Shown in pieces: positions 11,820 through 22,040 of a DNA stretch of 64,000 nucleotides. Under the pieces are notes generated by a model, which saw only the letters and a program-made list of their open reading frames with translations, searched no databases and was not told the origin of the DNA. A program made the translations under genes and the position numbers. Numbering within the stretch: position 1 is the stretch's first letter; every line of letters begins with the position of its first letter. The stretch lies in contig CM055277.1 in assembly GCA_029237695.1 (NCBI GenBank), forward strand, positions 40,706,242-40,770,241. Reading direction: 5' to 3'. The stretch comes from Conchocele bisecta (taxonomy: Eukaryota; Mollusca; Bivalvia; Lucinida; Thyasiridae).

Positions 11820-12311
11820 AGGTACATGCCCATTCAGTAGGCACACAATGTTCTTTATATCAGAGGCAACATCCGAGACAATGTCTGGCAAAATAAATAT
11901 CATTCACCATTACCCCACGTATTGATTGGCATTTCCTATCAGACGTAAATGTTCACACTAATATCATGGGCGATAACCGTGTTTCCTTAAAATTGTAACG
12001 GAAATAACTATTTATTATCTGTATTCATTTCGTATGTGCAATGGCCATACTATATAATCTCTCGAAAATATTTGTTTTCAGGTGACACATTTATTTAGTA
12101 TAAATAATTAAAAAAAAAAAATCATGCCTCATTTGCATATGAAAATAGCCTGACACCACCGCGAGTCACTATCAGTAAAATAAATAAAACTAAATCATTA
12201 TATCTGTATAGAGAGCACGTAACTTTTAGAACTAGTGGAATAGTGACACAATAATACACTTATTTAATTCCTGTAAAGAACATATTGTGCCTACTGAGTG
12301 CGCATGTACCT
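11820..12311. mobile_element. TTAA-flanked MITE, family B (left arm)
   Basis: TTAA occurs at 11816-11819 and 12312-12315. Terminal inverted repeats of about 40 bp start AGGTACATGCCCATTCAGTA and contain AGGCACA and TGTTCTTTA blocks. Other copies are at 32854-33342 (the allele) and 63457-63788 (full length, shorter), with partial copies at 47250-47445 and 46236-46256. It is non-coding. Confidence 0.93.
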
Positions 12312-12757
12312 TTAACCTAGGTCCCGATGTGACATTATTTATTTTAACTTAACTTTTTAAATCGCTTCTTGTGCAACGATTAAATGCTGCGACTTAAACT
12401 GGTTAAGTTCCAGAGTATAACCTTTTAACAAAAAAACGATGTTAACAGTCACAAAAAAGTATTTATATAGTATGTATAGCATCTAAAACAGCCGAATTGA
12501 CCAAGAATACCATTTTAAGATATACTTTTTTTACCGAAAAGAAGTCCGTTTTCGCGTCTTAAGGAAGAATAGAAACGCAACTCAAACCATCCTGTTAAAC
12601 TACTTGCAGCTTACTGATGCCCACTGTCCTAATGTATACTGTTTTAAAAGAGAGTGATACATAATGCATGTGACTAGTTCCACTTATACTCGTTCAAAAA
12701 CACAAACAAACATGTACGATGGATGATTTTATAATAGAAAGTATTATCAAAGAAATT

Positions 12758-13155
12758 ACGGTTTCCTTTTGGGCCATCGTAATATCGATACTGTGATAAC
12801 ACGTGACGATACTACTATACTATGATGGCGATAGTACGATGATGATATTGCGATAGCATGACGGTACGATGACGATAGTACGATATCAAGATGGCACGGT
12901 GACGAAAGTACGATGTTACGATGACGATAACACGATACTACGATGACGATACTACAATATAATATCGTAGTTACTGTATCGTCATCGTGTTATCGTGATA
13001 TCGAGTTATCGTTATCGTGCTATCATACGATCGTCATCATTGCTTCGTGATATCGTCATCGTGGTATCGTGATGTCGTACTATCGTTATCATGCTTTCGT
13101 GATATCGTAGTATCGACCCGATAGCGATATTACGATGGCCTAAATGGAACACCGT
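12758..13155. mobile_element. CGAT-rich long foldback element (left arm)
   Basis: The ends ACGGTTTCC and GGAACACCGT are inverted, and the next inward block GGCCATCG/CGATGGCC matches too. The body is an array of variants of CGATGACGATA on the left and TATCGTCATCG on the right, meeting near 12960. The single strand would fold into an almost continuous hairpin. A second family member is at 45404-45655. Confidence 0.9.
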
Positions 13156-13365
13156 AAAAACGCGATACAATTATCGGTGTATATTGATCACGTGTTTATC
13201 AGATAACGAGCAAATCATTGACGCCAGAGATGACGCAACGTTAACATGTATGCGTTCTCGTCAACGAAACTCATGAACTATACTTGCCCCTTATCTCGCA
13301 TAAGGCGTAACATGCGGAGCCGTTCCTGGTGAATGTCTCGTGTATAGTTGAATTTGTATAATATA

Positions 13366-13720
13366 CAGTGCTCCAGATAAGTTTGGTATCTAAAGAGTAT
13401 TATACCCTCAGATTTCATTTTCAATGCGTATTTTACTTTTACAAATGTATTTAATTTATTGGTTTTCTTCCTTATTAAATAGGGAACAAATTATAAAACA
13501 ATATAAAACACATTTAAAAATTCACTTATTTGAGCTGTACTTTGCAACTCAACTAAGTAAATTTCAACTTTATTACAGTATTTTCACTACTCAATTTGAT
13601 AATCAATGCGTATTTTCACATTGGTGTGCGTATTTTATACTCCCACTTTTGATAATCAGTGGGTATTCAGTTAAAATAAGTGCGTAAAATACGCCAAGAC
13701 GCACCTTATCTGGAGTCTTG
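13366..13720. mobile_element. CAGNGCTCCAGATAAG inverted-repeat element (left arm)
   Basis: Terminal repeats CAGTGCTCCAGATAAG and (reverse) CAAGACTCCAGATAAG enclose 355 bp. The flanks AATATA (13360-13365) and AAAATA (13721-13726) fit a 6-bp target duplication with one mismatch. An open frame inside is low complexity and unsupported. Related elements are at 19330-19858 and 15521-15690. Confidence 0.85.
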
Positions 13721-13906
13721 AAAATATATACATGTACTATTATGTTTTAATGACAAAGGCTTATTAAATAATGAATGGGAAAACGTCTTTAGTGCATCCT
13801 GAGCAAAGACGGAATACGGTCCGGATTTGGTCCTGTGGCCCGTTTAACTAAACTTCGTACGACTAAAATGTTCGTAAGTTAGGATCGCCTGGATATTTCA
13901 ATTGAT

Positions 13907-13955
13907 GGATTTACATTTATTGAGCATGCAGCCTATGCTCAATAAATGTAAATCC
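13907..13955. repeat. Perfect 21-bp hairpin
   Basis: GGATTTACATTTATTGAGCA and one more base pair perfectly with the reverse complement after a 7-base loop. The allele is at 31203-31251. Confidence 0.95.
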
Positions 13956-14155
13956 AGTAATCGTTTACAAGAAAACAGGGTTAATGTGAAATTTACAGAC
14001 TATTGTTATGATGAGAATTTAAAGATGATTGGTCACATTTATATAATGCAACACTTGATGTATATTTACACATTTCTATCATGGGTATTCAAAACAATGT
14101 CACATATTTGATGCTCATGTTCAGATAATGTACATTTACAATTGGAATATATTAT

Positions 14156-14309
14156 AGGAATGAATGGCCTTTTTGTGGAATTTATCGGGGTATAAACTTG
14201 GAAAAGTCGCGGGAATACTGGACGAAGGCCGGAAGGCCTCGTCCAGTATTCCCGCGACTTTTCCAAGTTTATATCCCCGATAAATTCAACAAAAATACCA
14301 TTCATTCCT
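14156..14309. repeat. 154-bp hairpin element (left arm)
   Basis: The arms run inward from AGGAATGAATGG to a loop rich in GGCC and TTCC, with few mismatches over about 70 bp per arm. The same hairpin is at 30851-31004 (allele) and 56101-56254 (independent copy), always next to the ATAATTCCAGCA unit. Confidence 0.92.
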
Positions 14310-14310
14310 T

Positions 14311-14514
14311 ATAATTCCAGCATTTGAAATAAATAAACCATCAAGAAAATGTGTTTATTTTCCGTTTCTTAGAAATTATTTTAACTGCGCCTCACGGTTA
14401 CGGAAAGTAGTTTCGGCATATGGGAGTTTACTGGGATATAAATTTTGGACAGAGACTTGCTACGGGCCAATCAAATGTTAGGGAATTGTGTAAAATATTT
14501 TGTGCTGGAATTAT
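14311..14514. mobile_element. ATAATTCCAGCA-ended unit adjacent to hairpin
   Basis: ATAATTCCAGCA at 14311 and its reverse complement ending at 14514 bound a 204-bp unit. A copy with the same neighbour lies at 55901-56099, so hairpin and unit appear to move as a pair of about 360 bp. Confidence 0.8.
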
Positions 14515-14645
14515 ATGCGTATATTAATATTATAGTAGCGCTTGTTTACAACATACATGTCCAATCAAATTGATGTTTGTATTCATTTTAACATGAAGCT
14601 TATCTGAAGCTCTGTAAATGGTATAGTGGTATTGACAAATAGTGT

Positions 14646-14690
14646 AGATCCAGATGAGACGGCTCGTGACAAGCCGTCTCATCAGGATCT
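14646..14690. repeat. AGATCCAGATGAGACGGCT hairpin
   Basis: AGATCCAGATGAGACGGCT pairs with AGCCGTCTCATCAGGATCT around a short loop. A sister copy at 15176-15219 shares the 'ggtattgacaaatagtgta'-like left flank, so the repeat is larger than the hairpin. Confidence 0.9.
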
Positions 14691-14759
14691 TCACTTTTTG
14701 CAAGTAATTTTCATATTTTTGTGAACAAAAACACCCCCTAGCTAGCACGGTTTGCATAT

Positions 14760-15080
14760 CTACTCATCATAAGAAGCTAAATACCACATTTCAGGTCTGT
14801 AGCTAGCACAGTTTAAAAGCTTAAGACTTACAAGACAAAACTGGAAAATTCTAAGAAAAAAGAGGGAGATAATCCAAACTCAAAGTAAACTTTGCGCATC
14901 TACATGTGTATTCATCATAAGGAAGCTTCATGCCAAGTTTCAGGTCTGTATATAGCACGGTTTAAAAGTTTTACGACTTACAAGGTTGGTGACGGACGGT
15001 CGGAAGGATGGACGGGACAGACAAGGGTAACACTAAATGTCCCCTCCTCTGTCGTGGTGGGGCATAAATATGTGATACTA
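14760..15080 (-). repeat. Tandem 115-bp repeat with GGACGG tail
   Basis: Two units contain 'taaaagcttaagacttacaa' or a close variant plus 'agggagataatcc', then a (GGACGG)-like tract and a block matching 62763-62850 in reverse. The same arrangement in opposite orientation occupies 62763-63250. Confidence 0.85.
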
Positions 15081-15175
15081 CCATGTTTATTTTACATACA
15101 ACTGTTTTATGATGTCGCCGACCGTTAACCCTTTCAACACAACAGGCCTGTATAGTGGTATTGGCGAATAGTGTA

Positions 15176-15219
15176 AATCCAGACGAGACGGCTCGTGACA
15201 AGCCGTCTCATCAGGATCT
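15176..15219. repeat. AAATCCAGACGAGACGGCT hairpin
   Basis: This is the second local copy of the hairpin at 14646-14690, with one base difference in each arm. Confidence 0.88.
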
Positions 15220-15406
15220 GATAAATGGACCGGTCTGAAAATAATTTTGTGACGATTGGATTGGTTGCCAAAATTAACAAAATCCAATCAAATTCCATTC
15301 CAGTTACATAGGGGTGAAAGGATTAAACTAATTCCTACCTGTTCTGTAACTACCAATGCCAATTCTAGGATCTTTGAACCATCAACCTGTAAAAATAATA
15401 ACATGT

Positions 15407-15520
15407 GACTGTGGCTGGAGAAATGGGGATTATGGCATGTGTAACCAGTGTAGATCCTCATCAAATAGCACACTCGCATAGCCTGATAATTATATATATT
15501 GCTTGTTAGAATCACATGAC
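15407..15520 (+). mobile_element. Partial GGCTGTGACTGGAGAAATGG MITE (family C)
   Basis: It matches the left half of the full element at 49997-50231, including the 'gaccagtgtagctcctgatc'-like block, and stops abruptly at the CAGAGCTCCAGATAAG element that starts at 15521. Confidence 0.75.
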
Positions 15521-15690
15521 CAGAGCTCCAGATAAGGTGCGTATTGGCATATTTTACGCACTTATTTTAGCAGAATACGCACTGATTATCAAATGTAGGA
15601 GAACAAAATACTCACACCAATGTGAAAATACGCTTGATTTTCAAATTGAGTACATGTACCTAGTGAAAATACTGTAATATCGTTGAATAC
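15521..15690 (+). mobile_element. Truncated CAGAGCTCCAGATAAG element
   Basis: One terminus and about 150 bp match the right half of 13366-13720 (reverse orientation). No second terminus was found downstream. It abuts, and may have cut, the partial family C MITE. Confidence 0.75.
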
Positions 15691-15830
15691 ATTATTTTAA
15701 ATGAGTTTTATTCATTTTTGTCATTTTCAGTCGTTTTTTTTTTAAAAATCCTGGCTATTGGATTGGTGAAAGCCGGACGGGCGGCAGGCGGGCAGTCGGA
15801 CGGACGAACATGTTACAGCGGCGTTCAATT

Positions 15831-16160
15831 TTAAGCTTTCGTGTTCAGATCCATTTCTCTGTTACTGTACCACTTAAAACCACCATACTTTAACAACTTC
15901 ATAATCAACGGGTGCGCAACATATAATTTTTTTTACCTTGACATATTTTTCCGCATAATCAACTTAGCCATTTTCAATGGTAAGTTTTCGTGTTTATGTC
16001 AATTTCTCTGTTACTCTACCACATAGAACCACCATACTTGCACAACTTAATAACCAATGGGTGCTCACCACAAATCATTATCCAACGTAACCTTTTTTAA
16101 ACTTAACCTGTTTTTCCACGTACATTTAGCAATTTTCAACATTAAGTTTTCGCGTTTAAA
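15831..16160 (+). repeat. Tandem repeat, about 150-bp unit, two and a fraction copies
   Basis: The words 'aagttttcgtgtttatgtca' and 'atttctctgttactctacca' recur at about 15834, 15980 and 16143 with 10-20% divergence by eye. Confidence 0.8.
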
Positions 16161-16965
16161 CAGTTTGCTGCATTATATTTATTAAATATCCGAATTGGGT
16201 TGGCAAATTCCCTCCGTTTATACATATACGATACCTCTCAAATACGAGAGTAAAATTCTTATAAAATATAGCGTAATTTTCAACAATTACCGCCATCTTG
16301 TTTGTGGACTTTACAAGTGTACACGACAGCCATGGTGCTTCTACATTTGTATCACATGTAACATTCAGAATACATATATCTGAATGACATGCGGGCATAT
16401 TACTCCAGAACTAGTGTTTGGTACCTACACTGATAGCACGTCATTGTCAATAAATTTACATAGTTTATAGAATTCCAATAAAATGGCGGCCATCTTTGAT
16501 TTTTACAAGTTTGGTTCAGGCTTAAATCGATTGTTCTATATTCGATAATGTATTAGCTATGACATGAATTAAGATTCGCCAAATTGTCCCTTCTAATATT
16601 GGTTCCACAATGTAAAATATATTCTACGGTAGCCAATGCTTTTTTCACAGGCGGCCATCTTGTTTATGCAAATTAGTGGACTTAAGATACTACTTTGAAA
16701 GGTATATCATGCAGAAATGTATATATGTATACACACATTGACACTACATATCTCTGGTGCGCACATATGGTACCGACAACTCTATCGCGCCCAAGGCATA
16801 CGTACTATAACATTAAATGTGCTAAAGGTTTTATACTCATCATGCTCATTGTCCGAGGATACTCATGCGCGAGTGGTAGTTTGGGAGCATGTGAATGGTA
16901 GGTTAACGATGGGGTTCATCCCTGGTTTGCTCCTCGGGTACATACTTGGTTTTATTGTTACTTTT
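16161..16965. other. Stretch with no supported gene
   Basis: It holds 'ggcggccat'-type words near 16485 and 16650 but no recognisable gene. The right-arm insertion at 25934-28420 maps to an empty TA site near 16721-16722 here. Confidence 0.6.
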
Positions 16966-17439
16966 GGCTGTCACTGGAGAAATGGGGCTTATGGGTTTTG
17001 CGACCAGTGTTGATCCAGATCAGCCTGTGCATCCGGATAGTCTGATCAGGATCTGCACTGTTCGCCATTCCATCAATGAAACTCCCGTCATGCTTCAAAC
17101 CAGCAATACACAGTGGAACCTCTCTAAAGCGGACACCAATAAAATATATGTGATATCATTTTGATGGGTTTCTTGGTAACGCATCTCAGATAATAATGCA
17201 TGATCATGATTGCAAAAGAGATATGTATGTCTCAGAATGGTCATATGCCTGAATTACAGTAGAACATCTCTAAACCAGACACCATGAGGACCGCCCAGGG
17301 TGTTCGGTTTAGAGAGGTTTGACTGTATATGGATTGTTGCATGACAGGTGTTTCATTATCAGGCTACATGATTGCGATATTTAATAAGGTGAGTACACTG
17401 GTCAGACATTTCATATGCCCCATTTCTCCAGTCACAGCC
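16966..17439. mobile_element. Family C MITE interrupted by a nested MITE (left arm)
   Basis: The ends GGCTGTCACTGGAGAAATGG and its reverse complement match those of the intact 235-bp copy at 49997-50231. Here the ends are 474 bp apart because a 215-bp CAGTGGAACC element (17111-17325) sits inside. The nesting order is therefore readable. Confidence 0.85.
17111..17325. mobile_element. CAGTGGAACCTCTCTAAA MITE (nested)
   Basis: It starts CAGTGGAACCTCTCTAAAGC and ends with the inverted CGGTTTAGAGAGGTTTGACTG, followed by TA. An internal pair, CAGTAGAACATCTCTAAACC at 17257 and the same right end, bounds a 69-bp mini-element flanked by TA at 17255-17256 and 17326-17327. CAGT ends with TA duplication fit the Tc1/mariner/pogo group; that assignment is inference. 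Confidence 0.8.
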
Positions 17440-17798
17440 ACACTTGAGAGTTGAATCCGGTTATACCAATGATAAGAGTAGTATCATTAGTACTAATCAT
17501 GTTACTTTTATGGAGTGGGGCTAAGTGACTGGTGTGGTGAGGACCTGACATCCAACGGTGTTATTCTAATTTCAGGGCTGAATTTTCTTTATTTTCGTTA
17601 TTTCAGTTTTTTATTTATCTTTGTTACACATAACATACACATACACATGCATGCAATTCATTATTACAAATGATTTGTGCAAATATTTACGCAGGGTAGT
17701 CTGACAAAATATCTAGTTTATCGAGTATTTGTTGGAGGACGTGCCCGTCAGCAAAGTAAATGCACTATGACCTGTTACATAGTTATGGTTAACCAGAA

Positions 17799-18218
17799 GT
17801 TTCTGTCTGTAACGCCGGTCGACTTACAGCCAGAAAGCACAAAGGTACTTTTTCTGTCAATTCTTCATACGCCAGTGGGAACACGGAATTATACATCAAA
17901 TCTTTGAAATATCACAATTCCTTCATACAATTTTAAGAATTTGAAAACAAACTGAAAGTGCGTAAAGAAATGAACAAAGAATTGGCAGACTTGTTGCCAG
18001 AACTTGACAAACAATCTTTCTATGACTACAAACGTAAAGCCGCAGCCGCCGCAACCTCCTATGACAACAAGAAACCACGCTACAGCTCTGGGTTTCAGTG
18101 AAAGGGATCTATGTCCAGTATATCTCTCAGAGACCAGTACCAACCAAACAGACAGGGCGGTACATTCCAGAAGCCGTCGAGGTACCAGGGGAAACCGGTA
18201 CTAAGTTCTTTTCCATAA
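17799..18218 (+). pseudogene. Protein fragment with two in-frame stops (left arm)
   Basis: One reading phase stays protein-like over about 140 codons but carries TAA at 17934-17936 and TGA at 18099-18101 before a terminal TAA at 18216. Between the stops it gives an acidic/basic segment with KEMNKELADLLPELDKQ and then KKPRYSSGF. After the second stop comes a Gln/Arg/Gly-rich tail. The right arm (24450-24870, minus) has the same first stop and an extra 1-base shift near the end. I do not recognise the family; the charged helix and Arg/Gly tail are reminiscent of nucleic-acid-binding retroelement proteins, which is speculation. Confidence 0.55.
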
Positions 18219-18545
18219 AATATCATTAAATAAAAGAAATAGGAGTTCTGGAAAGTTCTAGAACGTTCAAGAACTAGAATTGTAAAAGTTCCTATTAATA
18301 CCTTAAAATACCAGTACATGTACCATAAAATATCATTAAATAAAAGAAATAGGAGTTCTGGAACGTTCTAGAACGTTCAAGAACTAGAATTTGTGAAAGT
18401 TCCTTATAATACCATTAAAATAACCAGTACCATAAAATACCGTTAAATACTAGAAAGAGGAGTTCTGGAACGTTCTTAGAACGTTCTAGAACTAGAATTT
18501 GTAAAAGTTCCTTATAATACCTTAACATACCAGTACCATAAAATA
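18207..18545. promoter_or_regulatory. Three tandem units, each with a heat-shock-element-like array (left arm)
   Basis: Units of about 110 bp start 'ccataaaatatcattaaat'. Each contains contiguous alternating pentamers nTTCn/nGAAn: 18245-18274 (six perfect modules), 18355-18384 (six perfect modules) and 18462-18492 (six with one extra T in the middle). Metazoan HSF1 binds inverted nGAAn modules, and three suffice. No gene start was identified beside them, so regulation is a hypothesis. Confidence 0.7.
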
Positions 18546-19329
18546 GCAGAAAGAATGATAGGATTGGATTGGAATGGGGTTTGTAACGTACGTTTAACTG
18601 AGTGAGGTCTTGTACAGACGGGACAACTGGGTCGAATTTCGTATTTCACTGTATTTCACTGTCGAGTTTCTGACGATATTTTCTGGCCACGAGGGTGGAA
18701 TATCCTTGTTCCACACCACTGCATATCGATGGATACTTTTTCTCACCCATCTAATGGCCAGGACTCGTCACTTTGCGAACGTCAATTTAGTCATCTGATT
18801 TAATTTGTCAGCTAGCGTTTTATCCGTTCTATTTACGAAAAAACCATCGTGTGCGCCAGGTCGAGAAATGGGTGTAAACAAAGTTTTCACCTTCAAATTA
18901 GCTGCAAATGCCAGTTTAATGACTAGTTTATTCACTAGACTCAAATTAATATCCAACGTCGTCACCAAGCAAGCCTGGCAACACGGTGGCATTGCTGACG
19001 TCATCAATTATAAACGCCATGACGTTTTGACGTAAACGCCATGACGTTTACGCCATGACGTAACAAAACAATGATGTTAAATTCAAAACGTTACTAAACA
19101 ACAATTGTCTTCAATATTTAGACGAAAAAAACAAAATAAACATGTCACGTGACGAGAGTAAAGACAAGCCCGTGGAGGTAAAGATAAGGAAATTCCGAGG
19201 GAGTTTGATTATAGGAATAAATGTGTCCTGGCCAGTACATGTAGGTGGGCGAGAATTTAGGTAGTCCAGCATACAAATCGTGTACATACTGGGATGTGTC
19301 AGTCATGAATATTGGGCATAGTATTTCTG
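18546..19329. other. Stretch with no supported gene
   Basis: Only short open frames are present. Near 19013-19062 a small repeat of 'acgccatgacgtt' contains ACGTCA/TGACGT words. The right arm differs by a 25-base insertion near 23517-23541. Confidence 0.6.
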
Positions 19330-19858
19330 CAGAGCTCCAGATAAGCTGCATATTTGCGTAAATACGCAATTAAAAATGCCCAAAACCCAATTAAAATCAG
19401 AAGCCAATATGTCAGAATTAGTACGAGTACTGCCAATAGTAGTGGAGCAACTTTGTCGAGAAAACCGTAATATTGTAGAAGCAAATGTTGACCAGCTGCA
19501 GCTTACAAATATGTGTACGTGGAACCGAGGGTAATAACAGACTTGTTGCCGCCAAAATGGCACCAAATGTGCATCATGTCCAGTTCTTTGACTTAATTAG
19601 ATTAATTGCTAATTATCTACACTGTCACAATCAATTACTATGTGGCTCGGCAATTTGTGAAAGGTAACAAATGTTATTCAGAGCATGCAATGGTTATGTT
19701 GAAAAGTATCTGGTAAGGACATTCTAGCCCTATTTGCATGTAGTAGCTCATAATACATACTGTTTGTGATATATTGTATACAAATATTGAAATATGCAAG
19801 TAATATGGAAATGATGGAGTAACAATACCCAATGCACAATTCCTTATCTGGAGCTCTG
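19330..19858. mobile_element. CAGAGCTCCAGATAAG element, 529 bp (left arm)
   Basis: Perfect 16-bp terminal inverted repeats CAGAGCTCCAGATAAG are flanked by a perfect TTTCTG target duplication (19324-19329 and 19859-19864). There is no transposase. It gives the clearest ends of this family. Confidence 0.92.
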
Positions 19859-19883
19859 TTTCTGAATACTGTTATATAGATAG

Positions 19884-20234
19884 ATCGTCGCAATAATTAC
19901 AAAACCTCGTAACTCCACTTTTCTTAATTTTACAGGAGCGCCAAAACACAGAATTTTATTTATCAGGTTTTGGAATTTTGGAACAGTTTCCAAAACCTTG
20001 TAACTGTAATAAAACCCAGAATCCTGTCTAGATTGTCATTTTCTATATTTTAATTAAAATTGTTATGTTAAAGTTGGTAAATGACGTAAATGAAGCAGGA
20101 CAAGTATAAACAGCTTTCTATCATGAAAATTTATTCTCACTAAAAAATTCAACTTATACGAGGTTTTGGAATTACAAAAAAACTGGTTTCTCACCAAACG
20201 TGGAGTTACGAGGTTTTTTAATTAGTACGACGAT
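19884..20234. mobile_element. ATCGTCG-ended MITE (family D, left arm)
   Basis: About 34-bp imperfect terminal inverted repeats begin ATCGTCG and include AAAACCTCGTAACTCCAC. Related inverted words ('ggttttggaattttgg', 'ccaaaaccttgtaactg') lie inside. Confidence 0.8.
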
Positions 20235-20618
20235 ATCTACATGTATGTATGCATTACTATGGTATTGATATATATAATAACATAATTATGTATGCACTTT
20301 ATAATGCAGTCGCACCTGGTATTTCGTCCACCTTTTGTCTCTCATTGTGGAGCTTGGTAGAATGACCCAAATTATCCTCTGCTTCTAGTAAGAAGCTGGT
20401 AAAATGATGAGGTGGGGAGCCATATGATATTGTATGGTAATGGCACCGGACACAAAATCAGGATTTCACAAATTCTGAGCTGAAATACGACTTCTCTCCC
20501 CTGCACAAGTGTATTCCAGGCTCTAAATGGACAAGTCCCTGAGCCGTAAAACACAATTTCATCGTCATCATCAATTCTCATTACCCAAACAAAAATCGCA
20601 ATCTTATTCTGCAATCTT

Positions 20619-20897
20619 GCGACTAGCTTGCGGCAAGCTAATAATGCAAGCTTGCGGTTAGGTTACCGCAAGCTTGCTGCAAGTACGCAGTTGAAACGCG
20701 CGGCAAGCTAGTTGCAAGCTTGCCACAAGCTAGTTGCAAGCTTACCACAAGCTAGTCGCAAGCTAGTCACAAGCTTGCCGCAAGCTAGCCGCAAGCTTGT
20801 TGCAAGCTTTCCGCAAGCTAGTCGCAAGCTTGCCGCAAGCTAGACGCAAGCTTGCCGCAAGCTAGTCGCAAGCTTGCCGCAAGCTTACCGCAAGCCT
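20619..20897. repeat. CAAGCTAGTCGCAAGCTTGCCG minisatellite (left arm)
   Basis: Alternating 10-12-bp words AAGCTTGCCGC and AAGCTAGTCGC repeat about two dozen times. The right-arm array (21755-22040) has a different unit order and interruptions, as expected for a hypervariable allele pair. Confidence 0.93.
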
Positions 20898-21073
20898 TAT
20901 ATGACATGAATCGGGTTATATGGAATGAATAGGGATTGATTGATTTTATTGGACGGGTTGGTCTATCCCGTATTTAACCTGTTCACTGTTCATAATGAGG
21001 GAAATTACCAAAATCAGAACTGAATATTTACACAAAAATATATATTCAGCCCTGAAATTGGAATATCCCGACC

Positions 21074-21573
21074 NNNNNNNNNNNNNNNNNNNNNNNNNNN
21101 NNNNNNNNNNNNNNNNNNNNNNNNNNNNNNNNNNNNNNNNNNNNNNNNNNNNNNNNNNNNNNNNNNNNNNNNNNNNNNNNNNNNNNNNNNNNNNNNNNNN
21201 NNNNNNNNNNNNNNNNNNNNNNNNNNNNNNNNNNNNNNNNNNNNNNNNNNNNNNNNNNNNNNNNNNNNNNNNNNNNNNNNNNNNNNNNNNNNNNNNNNNN
21301 NNNNNNNNNNNNNNNNNNNNNNNNNNNNNNNNNNNNNNNNNNNNNNNNNNNNNNNNNNNNNNNNNNNNNNNNNNNNNNNNNNNNNNNNNNNNNNNNNNNN
21401 NNNNNNNNNNNNNNNNNNNNNNNNNNNNNNNNNNNNNNNNNNNNNNNNNNNNNNNNNNNNNNNNNNNNNNNNNNNNNNNNNNNNNNNNNNNNNNNNNNNN
21501 NNNNNNNNNNNNNNNNNNNNNNNNNNNNNNNNNNNNNNNNNNNNNNNNNNNNNNNNNNNNNNNNNNNNNNNNN
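21074..21573. other. 500-N scaffold gap at the axis of the inverted duplication
   Basis: Exactly 500 N separate a left edge ending 'ggaatatcccgacc' from a right edge starting 'ggtcgggatattcc', which are perfect reverse complements. A round 500 is a scaffolding placeholder, not a measured length. Open frames that run through it are meaningless. Confidence 0.98.
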
Positions 21574-21754
21574 GGTCGGGATATTCCAATTTCAGGGCTG
21601 AATATATATTTTTGTGTAAATATTCAGTTCTGATTTTGGTAATTTCCCTCATTATGAACAGTGAACAGTTAAATACGGGATAGACCAACCCGTCCAATAA
21701 AATCAATCCCTACATCATCCCTTATCATTCCATTAACCCGATTCATGTCATATA

Positions 21755-22040
21755 AGGCTTGCGGTAAGCTTGGCGTTGCGCGCTTGTTGATTAAGCTTGC
21801 GACTAGCTTGCGGAAAGCTTGCAAAGCTTGCGGAGCTTGCGGCAAGCTTGTGACTTAAGCTTGCGGCTAGCTTGCGGCAAGCTTGTGACTAGCTTGCGAC
21901 TAGCTTGTGTGGCAAGCTTGCAACTAGCTGGCAAGCTTGCAACTATTGCGCGTTTCAACTGCGTACTTGCAGCAAGCTTGCGGTAACCTAACCGCAACCT
22001 TGCATTATTAGCTTGCCGCAAGCTAGTCGCAAGATTGCAG
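21755..22040. repeat. CAAGCTAGTCGCAAGCTTGCCG minisatellite (right arm)
   Basis: This is the allelic copy of 20619-20897, with more interruptions such as 'ttgcgcgcttgttgattaag'. Confidence 0.9.

Larger units (their letters stand above)
1..21073 (+). repeat. Left arm of 42.6-kb inverted duplication
   Basis: The whole segment is repeated as its reverse complement at 21574-42651, with base 1 pairing with base 42651. Order and orientation of every repeat and pseudogene is mirrored. Differences are single bases, short indels, repeat-unit counts and one 2546-bp insertion (9244-11789) absent from the other arm. The match starts at the first base of the window, so the true outer end may lie upstream. 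I infer an allelic haplotig rather than a biological palindrome. Confidence 0.97.

Noticed and set aside
16717..17013. 98-residue frame with a hydrophobic stretch
   Set aside because: Its 3' third is the terminus of a family C MITE, and the right-arm insertion falls inside it.
20619..20897. CRISPR-like regular array
   Set aside because: Units are contiguous 10-12-bp words without unique spacers, in a eukaryotic context.
20995..21706. Long open frames on both strands through the N gap
   Set aside because: They consist of placeholder N translated as X; the same applies to frames at 57464-58138.
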